From positions 496,001 through 560,000 of the forward strand of contig NZ_PYAS01000003.1 in NCBI RefSeq assembly GCF_003014695.1: a stretch of DNA of 64,000 nucleotides. Reading direction: 5' to 3'. The notes under the pieces are model-generated. The model was not told where the DNA came from. It did no database searches and saw only the letters and a program-made list of their open reading frames with translations. Origin of the DNA: Dyadobacter jiangsuensis. GTDB taxonomy: Bacteria > Bacteroidota > Bacteroidia > Cytophagales > Spirosomataceae. This document shows positions 34,427 to 43,646 of the stretch, in pieces. Each line of letters opens with the position of its first letter. The stretch's first letter is position 1. Both the position numbers and the translations under genes were made by a program.

Positions 34427-36484
34427 CTAAAATGAAAATGTGGCACGAACGACAACGTTCCGTCCGGGTCTCGGTACTTTCTGCACGTCGAGGTGCTGGA
34501 AGTACTTATTGTCGAAGAGGTTGTCAACTCCTGCAAAAAGCCGCAGCAGCCCTTTTTCTTCAAATGTGAATGTCCTGGCGGCGTTAAGGTTGAAGATCGC
34601 CGAACTTGGGGTGGTTTGCTCGCCGTATATTTCCGGGCTGGTTTTCTTTTGCGCCCCGTTCAGCACAGCTTCGGCGCTGAATGAGAATGCTTTGAGCTGA
34701 TAGTTAATGGTATTGACGGATCTGAACGGGGCGATCAGCGGCAGCCAGTTGCCTGCCCTGTCTTTTGCCTCCGTGTAAGTATTGTTGCTACTCAGTTTCA
34801 GATCGCTGACGGGCGACCATACCAGATTTAGGCTGGCGCCATACAACCGGGCGGATCCGATGTTTTCGTACCGTTTGACCCCGTACGCACCGATGGTCAT
34901 CACGCTGTAGTCGGGCAGCAATGCCCCGACAATGTAATTCCTGAAAAAGTACACGAAGGGATTGATGCTGGCTGAGAACCGTGAAGACTTATATTGATAG
35001 GTCAAATTGAGGTTGACGGAAGTTTCCTGTTTCAGATCCGGATTGCCCATGTAGTCGAAACCATCGGTTCTGTTGAAGATGTAAAATCCGTAACCTTCCT
35101 GCAAAGTAGCGGCGCGGGCTCCTCTTGATACATCGAGGGACAGCTTGTTGCGCTCCGAGAGCTGATAGTCCATGCCGGCACCAAGATTGCCGACCAGGCG
35201 ATCCCTGGACAAATCGCCGGGATAAATTCCGGACAGTTGTTCCTTACCCGCCTGAGAGAACTGATAATCATGCAGCCATTCCATCCGACCGCTCAGCCGA
35301 ACGCTGGCCAGCGCGGTAAGCGAGATATGGTCGTTGACAGCCGCGCCAATACCGGATCTTCCCAGATCAGGCAATGTGTACATAAACATTTCCGAAGCGC
35401 CGTCGGGGTACATTGTCATGGTAGCGCTCAGCTCATTGTTGAACCCATCCACACGAGCCTGGATATGATGCTTCTTGCGAAGCGTCTGGGAGAATGTGCT
35501 GTAAAAGCCCGCCGTTCTGCTCGTGCCCGGCATATCCATATGAATGGGCACCATGCTTTTGGGGCGTTTGGTGTCGTCCATGGCATGGTCGATGAAGTTG
35601 TAGTACAGCTTGGTTTCCCAGCGGGTATTGGTTTCCGGGTTTTCGGAGACAAACGCCACGGAACCGATCTTGGCCTTGGCAAATGCGACGTCCATCGGCA
35701 ATGCCGGATAGCCGATGTTATAGCCTTCATCCTGCAAATAGTCGCCTTTGATGAACGCATTTTTACCAACTCTTACTTTTCCAGCCAGATGCCCGTTCCA
35801 CTTTTCATATTGGGAGAAGAATACGGCATCGCCGCCGCCGGCTTTGTAATTTCCGCTCCGGCGGTAAATCCCGTCGATCTGTAAAGCGGTGTTCTGCCCG
35901 GTGATGGTCACGCCTGCAAAACCCTGCATGGCATTTCCATTGGTCTCGTAGCCACTTCCTGCGGAGCCCGACAGGGTACGCTCATTCGAGAATTCGGGCT
36001 CTTTCAGTTTAAAATTGATCCCGCCGCCCACGCTGCCGCCAACCTGGTTTTCTCCCGCATTCTCGGTGATGGCAATGCCCGAGAGGTTGTTTGGCTCGAT
36101 GTACGAGCTGACCGGGTCCATTCGATCGGTGCACGCGCCGAAGATGCGCATGCCGTCGATGGTCATCGTGATTTGGCCGTTGTTCAAACTGCGGATCGCA
36201 GGCTCCATAGCGAAATTCCCACGCCGGATCATCGTGATGCCCGGCGTGCTTTCCAGAACCTTATCTGTGGGTGTCAGGATATTCGTTTTCTTTTCTCCGT
36301 GGATACCTTTGACCACCAGCTCATCCAGTTGCAGTGAATCCTGCATAGGAGAATGTGCGTCGTGCTGCGCAAGAACAGTTCCCGATGAAATCGAGAGAAG
36401 GCCGATAAAGCAATGCATAACCCGCCGGCCGAAGTCTCCCCAACGGCCGGCCAAGCGATCAGAACAGTAAGTCAAGTGCAACAT
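34427..36484 (-). CDS. OprC/NosA-like copper TonB-dependent receptor
   Basis: 685 residues. Signal peptide ends near VLAQ (40). The plug carries GQITMTIDGMRIFGACTDRMDP (key part GACTDRMDP, near residue 115): CTDRM is the CxxxM copper site known from Pseudomonas OprC and NosA. PIHMDMPGTSRT near residue 315 may supply the His/Met half. The barrel ends VVVRATFSF. It imports copper ions across the outer membrane using TonB. The start overlaps the end of the lipoprotein gene by 26 bp; a Met at 36418 would avoid this but gives a signal with no positive charge. The context of a Met-rich lipoprotein and a CxGKC protein supports copper. Confidence 0.9.
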   Translation of the reverse strand: MLHLTYCSDRLAGRWGDFGRRVMHCFIGLLSISSGTVLAQHDAHSPMQDSLQLDELVVKGIHGEKKTNILTPTDKVLESTPGITMIRRGNFAMEPAIRSLNNGQITMTIDGMRIFGACTDRMDPVSSYIEPNNLSGIAITENAGENQVGGSVGGGINFKLKEPEFSNERTLSGSAGSGYETNGNAMQGFAGVTITGQNTALQIDGIYRRSGNYKAGGGDAVFFSQYEKWNGHLAGKVRVGKNAFIKGDYLQDEGYNIGYPALPMDVAFAKAKIGSVAFVSENPETNTRWETKLYYNFIDHAMDDTKRPKSMVPIHMDMPGTSRTAGFYSTFSQTLRKKHHIQARVDGFNNELSATMTMYPDGASEMFMYTLPDLGRSGIGAAVNDHISLTALASVRLSGRMEWLHDYQFSQAGKEQLSGIYPGDLSRDRLVGNLGAGMDYQLSERNKLSLDVSRGARAATLQEGYGFYIFNRTDGFDYMGNPDLKQETSVNLNLTYQYKSSRFSASINPFVYFFRNYIVGALLPDYSVMTIGAYGVKRYENIGSARLYGASLNLVWSPVSDLKLSSNNTYTEAKDRAGNWLPLIAPFRSVNTINYQLKAFSFSAEAVLNGAQKKTSPEIYGEQTTPSSAIFNLNAARTFTFEEKGLLRLFAGVDNLFDNKYFQHLDVQKVPRPGRNVVVRATFSF

Positions 36485-37247
36485 CCTGAGCCAATACCGT
36501 ACTGCCTTTAAGCACTTTGAAATGCAAGCGCCAGTCGCCGGTCATCGTAAAATTGACTTTACCTGCGTAGCGGCCGCCTGAGGTGAAGGCCGGATTGACA
36601 TTGTTAGGGGAGCCATGCCCCATGGAAGGCATTTCGGGAGTCACTTCGAGCGTAAGACCCTGAACCGCCGGAAACGACATCATCGACTCGCGTCGGTTAA
36701 CCAGCACTACGAGGTCGTTTAGGCCTATTTTTGGTCCGGAAGGGTCAACCAAAGTAATCGTATAAGCAGTACCGTCTGAACCTACAAATGTGGTTGTGTA
36801 TTTCGTGTTGGCAGGAGACGATTTGATATTGACCGGAAAGGTTACTTCTTCCTGATCTACCTTAGCCGTCACCGTCCAGGAACCCATGTCGCCCGACGGC
36901 ATGGAAAATACCACTCCGGCAGGATACAACTTCGTTGAAGCGTCGTACACCGGCTGCTCCACCGGGCTGGAATGCTTCATGGTTCCCATGTCCATCACGG
37001 GTGTTAAGGTTACGGCCGGGTCGCCTGTGTAAGAGCTATCGGCGTTTTGTACGCTCACGTACAGTTTGTTATAAGCAACGAGCAGATCCTTTTCTGCCGA
37101 CCAAAGCTTGACTTTTTTACCGGAAGCAGTCTTGCCTTCGGCCACCAGAAAATGATCCACGGTTGGGATTACATTGTTTTCATCGTCCTTACAAGAGGCG
37201 AAAAGGAATACAAAAAGACAAGCGAAGAGATATTGGATATTTTTCAT
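36459..37247 (-). CDS. Met/His-rich YtkA-like lipoprotein, copper-associated
   Basis: 262 residues from the ATG at 37247, which begins a lipoprotein signal (MKNIQYLFACLFVFLFASC, then KDDE); the frame extends to 37358 without signal character. Two YtkA/FixH-like beta domains each carry a metal-type cluster: PVMDMGTMKHSSP near residue 100 and TPEMPSMGHGSP near residue 215. YtkA-like domains are linked to copper delivery. It lies between the small CxGKC gene and the copper receptor gene in one operon, so it probably captures or hands over copper at the surface or in the periplasm. Confidence 0.85.
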   Translation of the reverse strand: MKNIQYLFACLFVFLFASCKDDENNVIPTVDHFLVAEGKTASGKKVKLWSAEKDLLVAYNKLYVSVQNADSSYTGDPAVTLTPVMDMGTMKHSSPVEQPVYDASTKLYPAGVVFSMPSGDMGSWTVTAKVDQEEVTFPVNIKSSPANTKYTTTFVGSDGTAYTITLVDPSGPKIGLNDLVVLVNRRESMMSFPAVQGLTLEVTPEMPSMGHGSPNNVNPAFTSGGRYAGKVNFTMTGDWRLHFKVLKGSTVLAQDVALDLLF

Positions 37248-37388
37248 AGAATCTTTTGCGCCGCATGGGGGCGCATATAGTAATGGCAGGCAACCATTGC
37301 CGGCTGCCGGAATAAGAAAATAAAACAATGGGATACCAGCCCGTAATACCGCAGTCAACTGAATGCAGGTACAAGCGTCACGCGTGGA

Positions 37389-37790
37389 CTAGGCGTAAAG
37401 AGGTGGGCGAAAAACCTGCCTTGCGGCTACTTGCGGAATAAATGGAGAAGTATAAGCGAATTCGGCAGATTCGGTATGCAACGCGTGCGGCACGGGTTGC
37501 AGTGTAAACAATCCGGGATTCGCAGTGTCCATTACCTGGTAAATTAAGCTTGCCAGATAGGTGTTTTCGGCAGATTGTTCTTCCTGTTTTTGACTTTCGG
37601 CCAGCTTTTTGGCCAGGTAACATTTCCCGTCGCAATGCAGCTGCGGCCGGTTGCGGTTTACGCAAATGTTCTTGGTAATGTATTCCTTACGAAGCTCGTA
37701 ATCAAGGCAAATAGCCGGCATCACCGCCGCTTTGACGACAATCAATAGCAGCAGCAAGAGGCATATCCAGTTGATTTTTGGGCTTGTCAA
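37389..37790 (-). CDS. Small membrane-anchored CxGKC-motif protein of the copper operon
   Basis: 133 residues. One N-terminal hydrophobic helix (ICLLLLLLIVVKAAV, about 9-23), then Cys28, NICVNRNRPQLHCDGKCYLAKKL (key CDGKCYL, near residue 53) and a Gln/Glu-rich linker. Proteins of this type with a CxGKCYL motif lie next to copper receptors in many Bacteroidota; function unknown, metal or haem binding by the Cys pair is an inference. First gene of the operon; the lipoprotein gene follows after 141 bp. Confidence 0.8.
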   Translation of the reverse strand: MTSPKINWICLLLLLLIVVKAAVMPAICLDYELRKEYITKNICVNRNRPQLHCDGKCYLAKKLAESQKQEEQSAENTYLASLIYQVMDTANPGLFTLQPVPHALHTESAEFAYTSPFIPQVAARQVFRPPLYA

Positions 37791-37816
37791 GAGTGGTTTG
37801 TGTTCAGTAATTCCTG

Positions 37817-37824
37817 CAAATATA
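37817..37824 (-). promoter_or_regulatory. Candidate -7 element for the copper operon
   Basis: TATATTTG on the minus strand (37824-37817) is an exact TAnnTTTG, 27 bp before the ATG at 37790. A clear -33 TTTG is missing, which would suit a promoter needing an activator. Confidence 0.35.
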
Positions 37825-37997
37825 GGCTAAAAGGCGCTTTTGCCTGAATTTAAACACAGATGTTTTGCCTGCGCAAATGGGAGGGGAGGGAGGGGCGCAT
37901 CGTCAGTGAATCTCCATTTGTAGACTAAATTCGATAGTTAAATTCTGTATTTTCGACGAAATATTTCAGTTTACACATTCAGGTGTAACGTGGTTGC

Positions 37998-40367
37998 ATG
38001 CCTAACACCTTGAAGATCGTCGAGATTATGGTTCTTTTCAAATTCTGCAATAAGCCCTTTTTTACTTCTCTTTTTCTATGCTTTTTTTCTCAATACCGAG
38101 AGGTTGTATTTGCGCAGCCACAATACGCTGTTCAGCATTTTACGACTGAAAGCGGCTTGCCCAAAAATAGTATCAAGGATCTTTCAGTCGATTCAAAGGG
38201 TTTTATGTGGCTTGCTACCGAGGGTGGTTTGGCACGTTTCGACGGGCGTAACTTTCGGGTATACGATAAAAGAAATACGGATACGTACAGCAATCAGGTG
38301 AAAGCGATTGCGCCAGGAATACGCAATCCCCATAATCAGAGCAGATTGGAAGTTGCTTACGTATCGTTTTCAAACAATGAACGGGCCAATATTATGAATG
38401 GGGACGCGGTACCGGTTGGAGATGAAATACACATTCGCGATGAAAAGCTGGCGGAGCTTCGTAACCAAAAATTGAGCTTCGACTTTATCAACGGACTGCC
38501 GGAACGATGGGGCAGAGTAATTTCGCCCGATCAATCCACGATGGTCGCGACCAATTTTGGAGATGGAGAATTTTACCTTTGCAGTCGATCTTCGGTAACC
38601 CATTATCGCGGATGGGAGAAGCAGTATGAAGTCCCCAACTTTGTAACTGAACGTCTGAACTACTTTACATTAGCGGGGCGGCTATATTATTTAAACCCTG
38701 ACAGGTCATTTACCCATATTTATGACAACAAGAAATTTTCATTCCCCCTGCAAGGCGATATTGTTCGAAACGAGCACTTTGCAAGGAATAAGGAAGCAGT
38801 CAAGCTCTACTGGAACAACAAAACCGCCCAGGCTTTCCTTTGCATCGACAATGCGGTATTTGAGCTGATTCAGGAGCCCGACGGGATGCTCAGCACGCGT
38901 CTTTTGATACCATATTTTGATCTGTACTCCGAGCACATAGACATTCTGTATCATGATCACCTGAATGGAAAGGTGTTTTTGGCCAGCAGCACAAGTGGCT
39001 TGTTTGAGATTACGCTTCCAAGGTTCGAACGGATCAAACCGATGGGAACAGACGTCGAAGCCTTTCGCGGCGGGTCTGTTTCTTTACCGGCACCCGAAGG
39101 ATTGGCCTGGTTCAAGGCGCAATTGACGCAGCAGGATGGTGTCAACGATGACATTGTCTTCGATCAGATAACGGTAGACGGCAGAAAATTGGCAGTGAGC
39201 GGCGACACTATTCGATTGTTTTCGAAGCAGGAAAACGTGAAGCTGTATTTCTCGACGGCTTATTTTGGCCAGCCTGAGAGTTTAAAAATATCCTATTCGC
39301 TGACAAATTCGGGCGAGCGAATGAGTAATGCAAATTGGCAGGAAGTCGATGCAAAAGATAAGGATCTGGTGATTTCCTATGCCAGTTTCCCTACTGGCAC
39401 GTTTACCTTTACTATCCGAAAAAAAACAGGATTCGGGGGCGGCAACCTTGCCAGCAAGCATTTAACAATCATCATAACCGAGCCCTGGTATAAAAACGGG
39501 TGGCTGTATCTCGCCTTCGGGCTCCTCATCCCGGGTTTCGGGTTCTGGATTTTGAGATACCGATTTAGAAAAATCGAAACCCGCAATCAATTGCTGGAGT
39601 TGCAGGTCGCGGCGCGCACAGACGAATTAAGGCAGACCCTACTGACACTAGAAGCATCACAAGGCGATTTACTCCACCAGTTTCATTTACAATCGCGTTT
39701 GCTGACATCGTTAGCGCATGATCTACGCTCGCCGCTTTTAGCCGCCGGATTGGTAACGGGCGAAGTGGGGCGATTAATTAAAAATCATGACCTGGCCCAG
39801 GCGAGCTTGCTCAATCGACAGGTCGAAGACGCTGTTGGTATGATCAGGCAATCCCTTGACGAGCTGCTTGCTTACATTAAGGTGCAAGTGTACAGCAAGG
39901 AGGTGAAAATTGAGCGGGTAGCTCTGGCAGACGTGATTGACAAGTGCTTTGGTTTTTTTGAGAAGGCCGCGCGAATTAACGCCAATTCTTTCCAGAACAA
40001 TGTTCCGAGAGATGTTACCGTACCGACTAATTCTCTAATGCTCGACATTATCATCCGGAATTTGGCCGACAACGCTAACAAGTTTACAGAAAACGGGACT
40101 ATCTCTGCGCACTGGATAGCGCATGAAACATCGGGTTCTTTAACCATTCGCGATACCGGCAGGGGGCTGCCAGCGGCGCAGGTAGCATGGTTTGAGCAGA
40201 TCGGATCGACATCCATACCTGAAAAATTCAACGGCTTGGGACTCGTGATCGTGAAAGAGCTGGCTCCCTTTGCAATGATCCGGCTGAATATTCAAAGCCG
40301 ACGAGGGGAAACCCAAGTCACCTTGCATTTTCTCAATCGTAACGCGCAGAGTATGAATCTTGAGTAA
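37998..40367 (+). CDS. Sensor histidine kinase with a reduced periplasmic propeller
   Basis: 789 residues. Signal/anchor to about 40 (start at 37998; the Met at 38028 gives a tighter signal). The sensor begins with one clear regulator-propeller repeat (LPKNSIKDLSVDSKGFMWLA, GGLARFDG near 55-85); further repeats are not recognisable. Y_Y_Y-like strands precede a membrane helix near 500-520 (WLYLAFGLLIPGFGFWIL). The kinase has LAHDLRSP (His near 575), NLADNANKFT, RDTGRGLP and GLGLVIV. It lacks a receiver and AraC domain, so it needs a separate response regulator; two NarL-type regulators lie 2.5 kb downstream, an unproven pairing. Confidence 0.88.
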   Translation: MPNTLKIVEIMVLFKFCNKPFFTSLFLCFFSQYREVVFAQPQYAVQHFTTESGLPKNSIKDLSVDSKGFMWLATEGGLARFDGRNFRVYDKRNTDTYSNQVKAIAPGIRNPHNQSRLEVAYVSFSNNERANIMNGDAVPVGDEIHIRDEKLAELRNQKLSFDFINGLPERWGRVISPDQSTMVATNFGDGEFYLCSRSSVTHYRGWEKQYEVPNFVTERLNYFTLAGRLYYLNPDRSFTHIYDNKKFSFPLQGDIVRNEHFARNKEAVKLYWNNKTAQAFLCIDNAVFELIQEPDGMLSTRLLIPYFDLYSEHIDILYHDHLNGKVFLASSTSGLFEITLPRFERIKPMGTDVEAFRGGSVSLPAPEGLAWFKAQLTQQDGVNDDIVFDQITVDGRKLAVSGDTIRLFSKQENVKLYFSTAYFGQPESLKISYSLTNSGERMSNANWQEVDAKDKDLVISYASFPTGTFTFTIRKKTGFGGGNLASKHLTIIITEPWYKNGWLYLAFGLLIPGFGFWILRYRFRKIETRNQLLELQVAARTDELRQTLLTLEASQGDLLHQFHLQSRLLTSLAHDLRSPLLAAGLVTGEVGRLIKNHDLAQASLLNRQVEDAVGMIRQSLDELLAYIKVQVYSKEVKIERVALADVIDKCFGFFEKAARINANSFQNNVPRDVTVPTNSLMLDIIIRNLADNANKFTENGTISAHWIAHETSGSLTIRDTGRGLPAAQVAWFEQIGSTSIPEKFNGLGLVIVKELAPFAMIRLNIQSRRGETQVTLHFLNRNAQSMNLE

Positions 40368-40722
40368 AAGACTGAGTTTCAGAATGTAGTCATCTGCTTG
40401 GTTTTCTTGTATAAATAGTTCACTACAAAAAGCGAATTATTTGTAAATGCAACCCTACGTGCATGTAGGGGAAATATCCTCCTGCCCCTACAACCCGTCA
40501 TTAAGACCAGGCCTACATTTGTGTACGACATGTCGAAGTAGCTCCCTGATATCGATCGGGCAGAATGGCGGGATCTATTCCAGTGTGCGGCATTGAGCTG
40601 TGAGCACCTTTCAGTTCCCCAATTTAAATCTTGTCAAGCTTAGTTTCCTGGCAGGCTGGCCACCAGGCACAGGAAAGCTATGCCCCAATTTCAATAGAAA
40701 ATTCACTTAAAAGTTTAGCATT
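40368..40722. other. 355-bp intergenic region upstream of the C1q-like gene
   Basis: No open gene. It holds CCCTAC (40453-40458), GTAGGGG (40465-40471) and CCCCTAC (40485-40491), which can form two mutually exclusive hairpins. CCTACA occurs again near 40513. No clear TAnnTTTG promoter was seen before the gene at 40723. Confidence 0.4.
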
Positions 40723-41445
40723 ATGACAACGAAAAGAACGATCAAAGGGTTAATCGGCGGCGCTGTCGCAACGATATTTCTCGCAGCGGCACCCGACCAT
40801 GCATTTGCACAGGTAAAAATCGGCTCGAACCCAACGGTAATTGGCTCAAATTCCAATCTGGAAGTGGAAGCTACCAATGCGAAGAAAGTGATTGTGCACA
40901 AAAGCGATGGCACGGTGGTGATTGAAAACACTCCTCAGGGCGCAGCTACCGACAAATTAATGTCCGTGGATGCTGCCGGAAACGTGAGAGCGCTTACTCT
41001 TGACGAAGTTAATACGCCAGTTGCAACCCGCCCATACCTCCGTCTCAAAGGAGCCGTTATCACAGCGGTAACAGGCTCAAATGTATTTGTTACCAACCTG
41101 GCAGCTGAATTACAAAACAACGTCAATTACACTGCGGGCACAGGTGCGATCACAATACAAGAAGCGGGAGTGTATTATTATGCAGTAACGGCATTAGGCC
41201 CCGGGCAAGCTGGCGCGCCGGGTACCGTTTTTGACTACTGTCATGCGATAACCGCAAACAATGCGACGCTTGATCAGACCTGCGGGCGCTCGAACCGCGG
41301 TGAGGGAACTTCAAGTACCAATACAGGAATCTACAAGCTGAATGCCGGAGATGTTGTAAGAATCAATCTGACGACATCGTCTGCCTGGGTTGGAGGAACC
41401 GGACAGTACAACTTCAGTGTGGCATTGTATAAACTGAGCAACTAA
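40723..41445 (+). CDS. Secreted C1q/TNF-like beta protein
   Basis: 240 residues. Signal peptide to about 29 (DHAFAQ), then KIGSNPTVIGSNSNLEVEA, and VDAAGNVRALT near 85, a linker seen before C1q-like heads in Bacteroidota. The C-terminal part (about 100-240) is a jelly-roll: FVTNLAAELQNNVNYT, ITIQEAGVYYYAVTA, FSVALYKLSN, resembling C1q/TNF domains. Likely a surface or extracellular binding protein. The T9SS protein gene follows after 35 bp on the same strand. Confidence 0.75.
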   Translation: MTTKRTIKGLIGGAVATIFLAAAPDHAFAQVKIGSNPTVIGSNSNLEVEATNAKKVIVHKSDGTVVIENTPQGAATDKLMSVDAAGNVRALTLDEVNTPVATRPYLRLKGAVITAVTGSNVFVTNLAAELQNNVNYTAGTGAITIQEAGVYYYAVTALGPGQAGAPGTVFDYCHAITANNATLDQTCGRSNRGEGTSSTNTGIYKLNAGDVVRINLTTSSAWVGGTGQYNFSVALYKLSN

Positions 41446-41480
41446 TCCGGACAATTGATGCGAACGAAACGACTTCTACC

Positions 41481-42809
41481 ATGAAACACCTATTCGATTA
41501 TATTTCCGGGGTATGCGGCATCAAAACCGGCACGGCAGTTCTTACGGTTGCAGCTATAATCTGCGGAACGGTCGCCCATGGGCAAGAAGGCAGTTCCGGG
41601 AATACCACTATCTTCAATGGTGCTGAAATGACATTTTTCGGCAACCATGATTTTACAACGGGGGGAGGCGGAACGCAGCCCGGTGTGATCAACACCATTC
41701 GCACCGCGCCCTTCGGTATCCTGAACTTTGCCGCTTCCGCAACGACTTCGACCGGCGGGGACGACGCAAATTATGTGGACGGCTACGTCCGTAAATTTGG
41801 CACGTCACCGTTCATTTTCCCGGTTGGCGACAATGCACACTTCGGCCCATTTGGGGCACAAGGCGATGGCACGATGGGGGCATACTATTTTGTGGATCCG
41901 ACAAGTGCGGTTACCAGCATGCTTCCATCCGGCAATTATCCTGTGCTGCCGGCAAGCGGGCCATTTCCGTCTGCCACATTTGAAGAAGCGCTCGACGCCG
42001 TGAGCACGATCGAGTATTGGGACATCGACGGGTCGAATGCGACGCCTGTCACGCTTACCTGGGATGCAGCCAGTGCTATTAATGCGCTCACGACCAGCCA
42101 GCTGAACAAATTGACCATTGCAGGGTGGAATGGCACGCAATGGGTAGCGATACCATCAAAGGTCGATGCAACCTCAATTCTTGGAGGAACGAGCGATCTG
42201 ACAGCCGGGTCGATCACCACAACCGGAAGCCTCGCTCCCGACACATATGTGGCGTATACGTTCGCCTCCCTGGATACGCCTATGCCTGTAACGCTCACTG
42301 CATTCACCGCGCAGGCGGAAGGTAAAACTGCGCTTTTGCGCTGGGCAACCACAGAGGAGACAAACAGCGATTTCTTCGAAATCCAGCGAAGCCCGGATGG
42401 TAAAAGCTGGACTGAACTGGGCCGTCAGGTTTCGCAGGGAGAAAGCAAAGTACTGGTCTCGTACCAGTTTACGGACGTAAAGCCGGAAGCCGGCACAAAT
42501 CTCTATCGTCTGCGGATGGTCGATAAGGACGGGACTTTTGCGTTCAGCTCGATTAAGCCTGTTCGTTTCGGTGGTGAGCCGAGACGTGTTGTGTACCCCA
42601 ATCCGGCAACCGATGTGCTCTTCCTGAACTCCCCGGAATCGATCGGTAAGATCAGGATTATTAATGCGAACGGTGTTGAGGTGTATAAAGCCGCCAAAAA
42701 GTTCGAATCCGAGCTCAACATCTCGGCGCTTCAAAACGGCATACACCTGGTTGAATTGACAACCGTAACGGGCTCGATCGTCACTGAGAAAGTCCTGATC
42801 CGTAAGTAA
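41481..42809 (+). CDS. Surface protein with T9SS type A sorting domain
   Basis: 442 residues. Signal peptide to about 35 (AHGQ). The middle part has VDGYVRKFGTSPFIFPVGD, a beta pattern frequent in T9SS cargo. An Ig/fibronectin-like domain follows (about 270-365: PVTLTAFTAQAEGKTALLRW, TNLYRLRMVDKDGTFAFSS). The C terminus is the sorting domain (RRVVYPNPATDVLFL to VTEKVLIRK). It is exported and anchored by the gliding/T9SS system. The C1q-like neighbour suggests a shared surface role, such as adhesion; this is inference. Confidence 0.88.
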   Translation: MKHLFDYISGVCGIKTGTAVLTVAAIICGTVAHGQEGSSGNTTIFNGAEMTFFGNHDFTTGGGGTQPGVINTIRTAPFGILNFAASATTSTGGDDANYVDGYVRKFGTSPFIFPVGDNAHFGPFGAQGDGTMGAYYFVDPTSAVTSMLPSGNYPVLPASGPFPSATFEEALDAVSTIEYWDIDGSNATPVTLTWDAASAINALTTSQLNKLTIAGWNGTQWVAIPSKVDATSILGGTSDLTAGSITTTGSLAPDTYVAYTFASLDTPMPVTLTAFTAQAEGKTALLRWATTEETNSDFFEIQRSPDGKSWTELGRQVSQGESKVLVSYQFTDVKPEAGTNLYRLRMVDKDGTFAFSSIKPVRFGGEPRRVVYPNPATDVLFLNSPESIGKIRIINANGVEVYKAAKKFESELNISALQNGIHLVELTTVTGSIVTEKVLIRK

Positions 42810-42826
42810 CGCTATGTAATAATTAG

Positions 42827-42864
42827 AAACGCATCTTTCCGCTTGTGGAGAGATGCGTTTTCAA
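42827..42864 (+). terminator. Terminator of the C1q-like / T9SS protein operon
   Basis: A 10-bp perfect stem (42827-42836 with 42851-42860) extended by four inner pairs with one wobble, followed by TTTT. It ends only a few bases before the next start codon. Confidence 0.8.
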
Positions 42865-42868
42865 ATGA

Positions 42869-43519
42869 ATGAGCATCCCACCGATGAAGGTTTTATTGAT
42901 CGCCGACAGCCCTTTAATCAATGCAGGCCTGCGCTCTGTTATACGCGACACTATACACACAACCTATTTCTCCGAGACAGCCTCCCTGATAGAAGCCTCG
43001 GAGCTTTGCCATCGGGAAACATTTCAGCTTGCAATAGTGGATATCCGAAATCTCAGCATTCCCGATATCAGTATGATTGCCAGCCTTAAAGAAGCAGTAC
43101 CGGAGCTAACGATCTGGGTAAATTTGAGAACCGACTTTACACTCCTCCGTTCCCTATTGAAGGCGCGGGTTCATGGCGTTTTTTCCAGCAAATCGTCCAC
43201 CAGCGAATTTGAACGTGCTTTACGTAAGATTAATGCGGGCACAACATTCGTAAGCGACGAAATTCAGGAGCAAATGGTTTCCGCCGTAATCGGGAATATT
43301 CCCTGGCCGGCTTTGACCGAGCGACAAGAGCATGTAGCTGATCTTCTTGCTGCCGGAATGAGCCGTCACGGGATCGCGGAACAAATCGGGGTAAAGCCCT
43401 CGACTGTAAGTCATTATCGCAAAATCATATTTAAAAAACTGGGCATTGCATCTATGAAGGAATTGAGGCAAAAGCGGGGTGCCATTGAGCCAACGGCAAA
43501 GTCCGGCCTTCCCGGATGA
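42869..43519 (+). CDS. NarL/LuxR-type response regulator
   Basis: 216 residues; the ATG at 42884 (MKVLLIADSPLINAG) is an equally good start. The receiver domain keeps the phosphate-accepting Asp in LAIVDIRN and a Lys in FSSKSS, but the acidic pair near the start is reduced to a single Asp (IAD). The LuxR HTH is complete: LTERQEHVADLLAAGMSRHGIAEQIGVKPSTVSHYR in parts. Overall similar to the regulator gene 127 bp downstream. The partner kinase is not adjacent in the strict sense. Confidence 0.9.
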   Translation: MSIPPMKVLLIADSPLINAGLRSVIRDTIHTTYFSETASLIEASELCHRETFQLAIVDIRNLSIPDISMIASLKEAVPELTIWVNLRTDFTLLRSLLKARVHGVFSSKSSTSEFERALRKINAGTTFVSDEIQEQMVSAVIGNIPWPALTERQEHVADLLAAGMSRHGIAEQIGVKPSTVSHYRKIIFKKLGIASMKELRQKRGAIEPTAKSGLPG

Positions 43520-43646
43520 CTTCTTACCCGCAGTCGCGATGTGTCATGAGGGTTTACAGTTTTTGTCCTATTTTTAAGCGATCAACCGGAAAGCTTTAAG
43601 TATCGCAAATGCATTTGCCTTGAAGTCACCTTGAAAATCAGAGATA

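Noticed and set aside
42853-43089. Alternative frame overlapping the start of the first NarL-type regulator
   Set aside because: It runs out of frame through the receiver domain and has Pro/Ser/Arg-rich nonsense composition.
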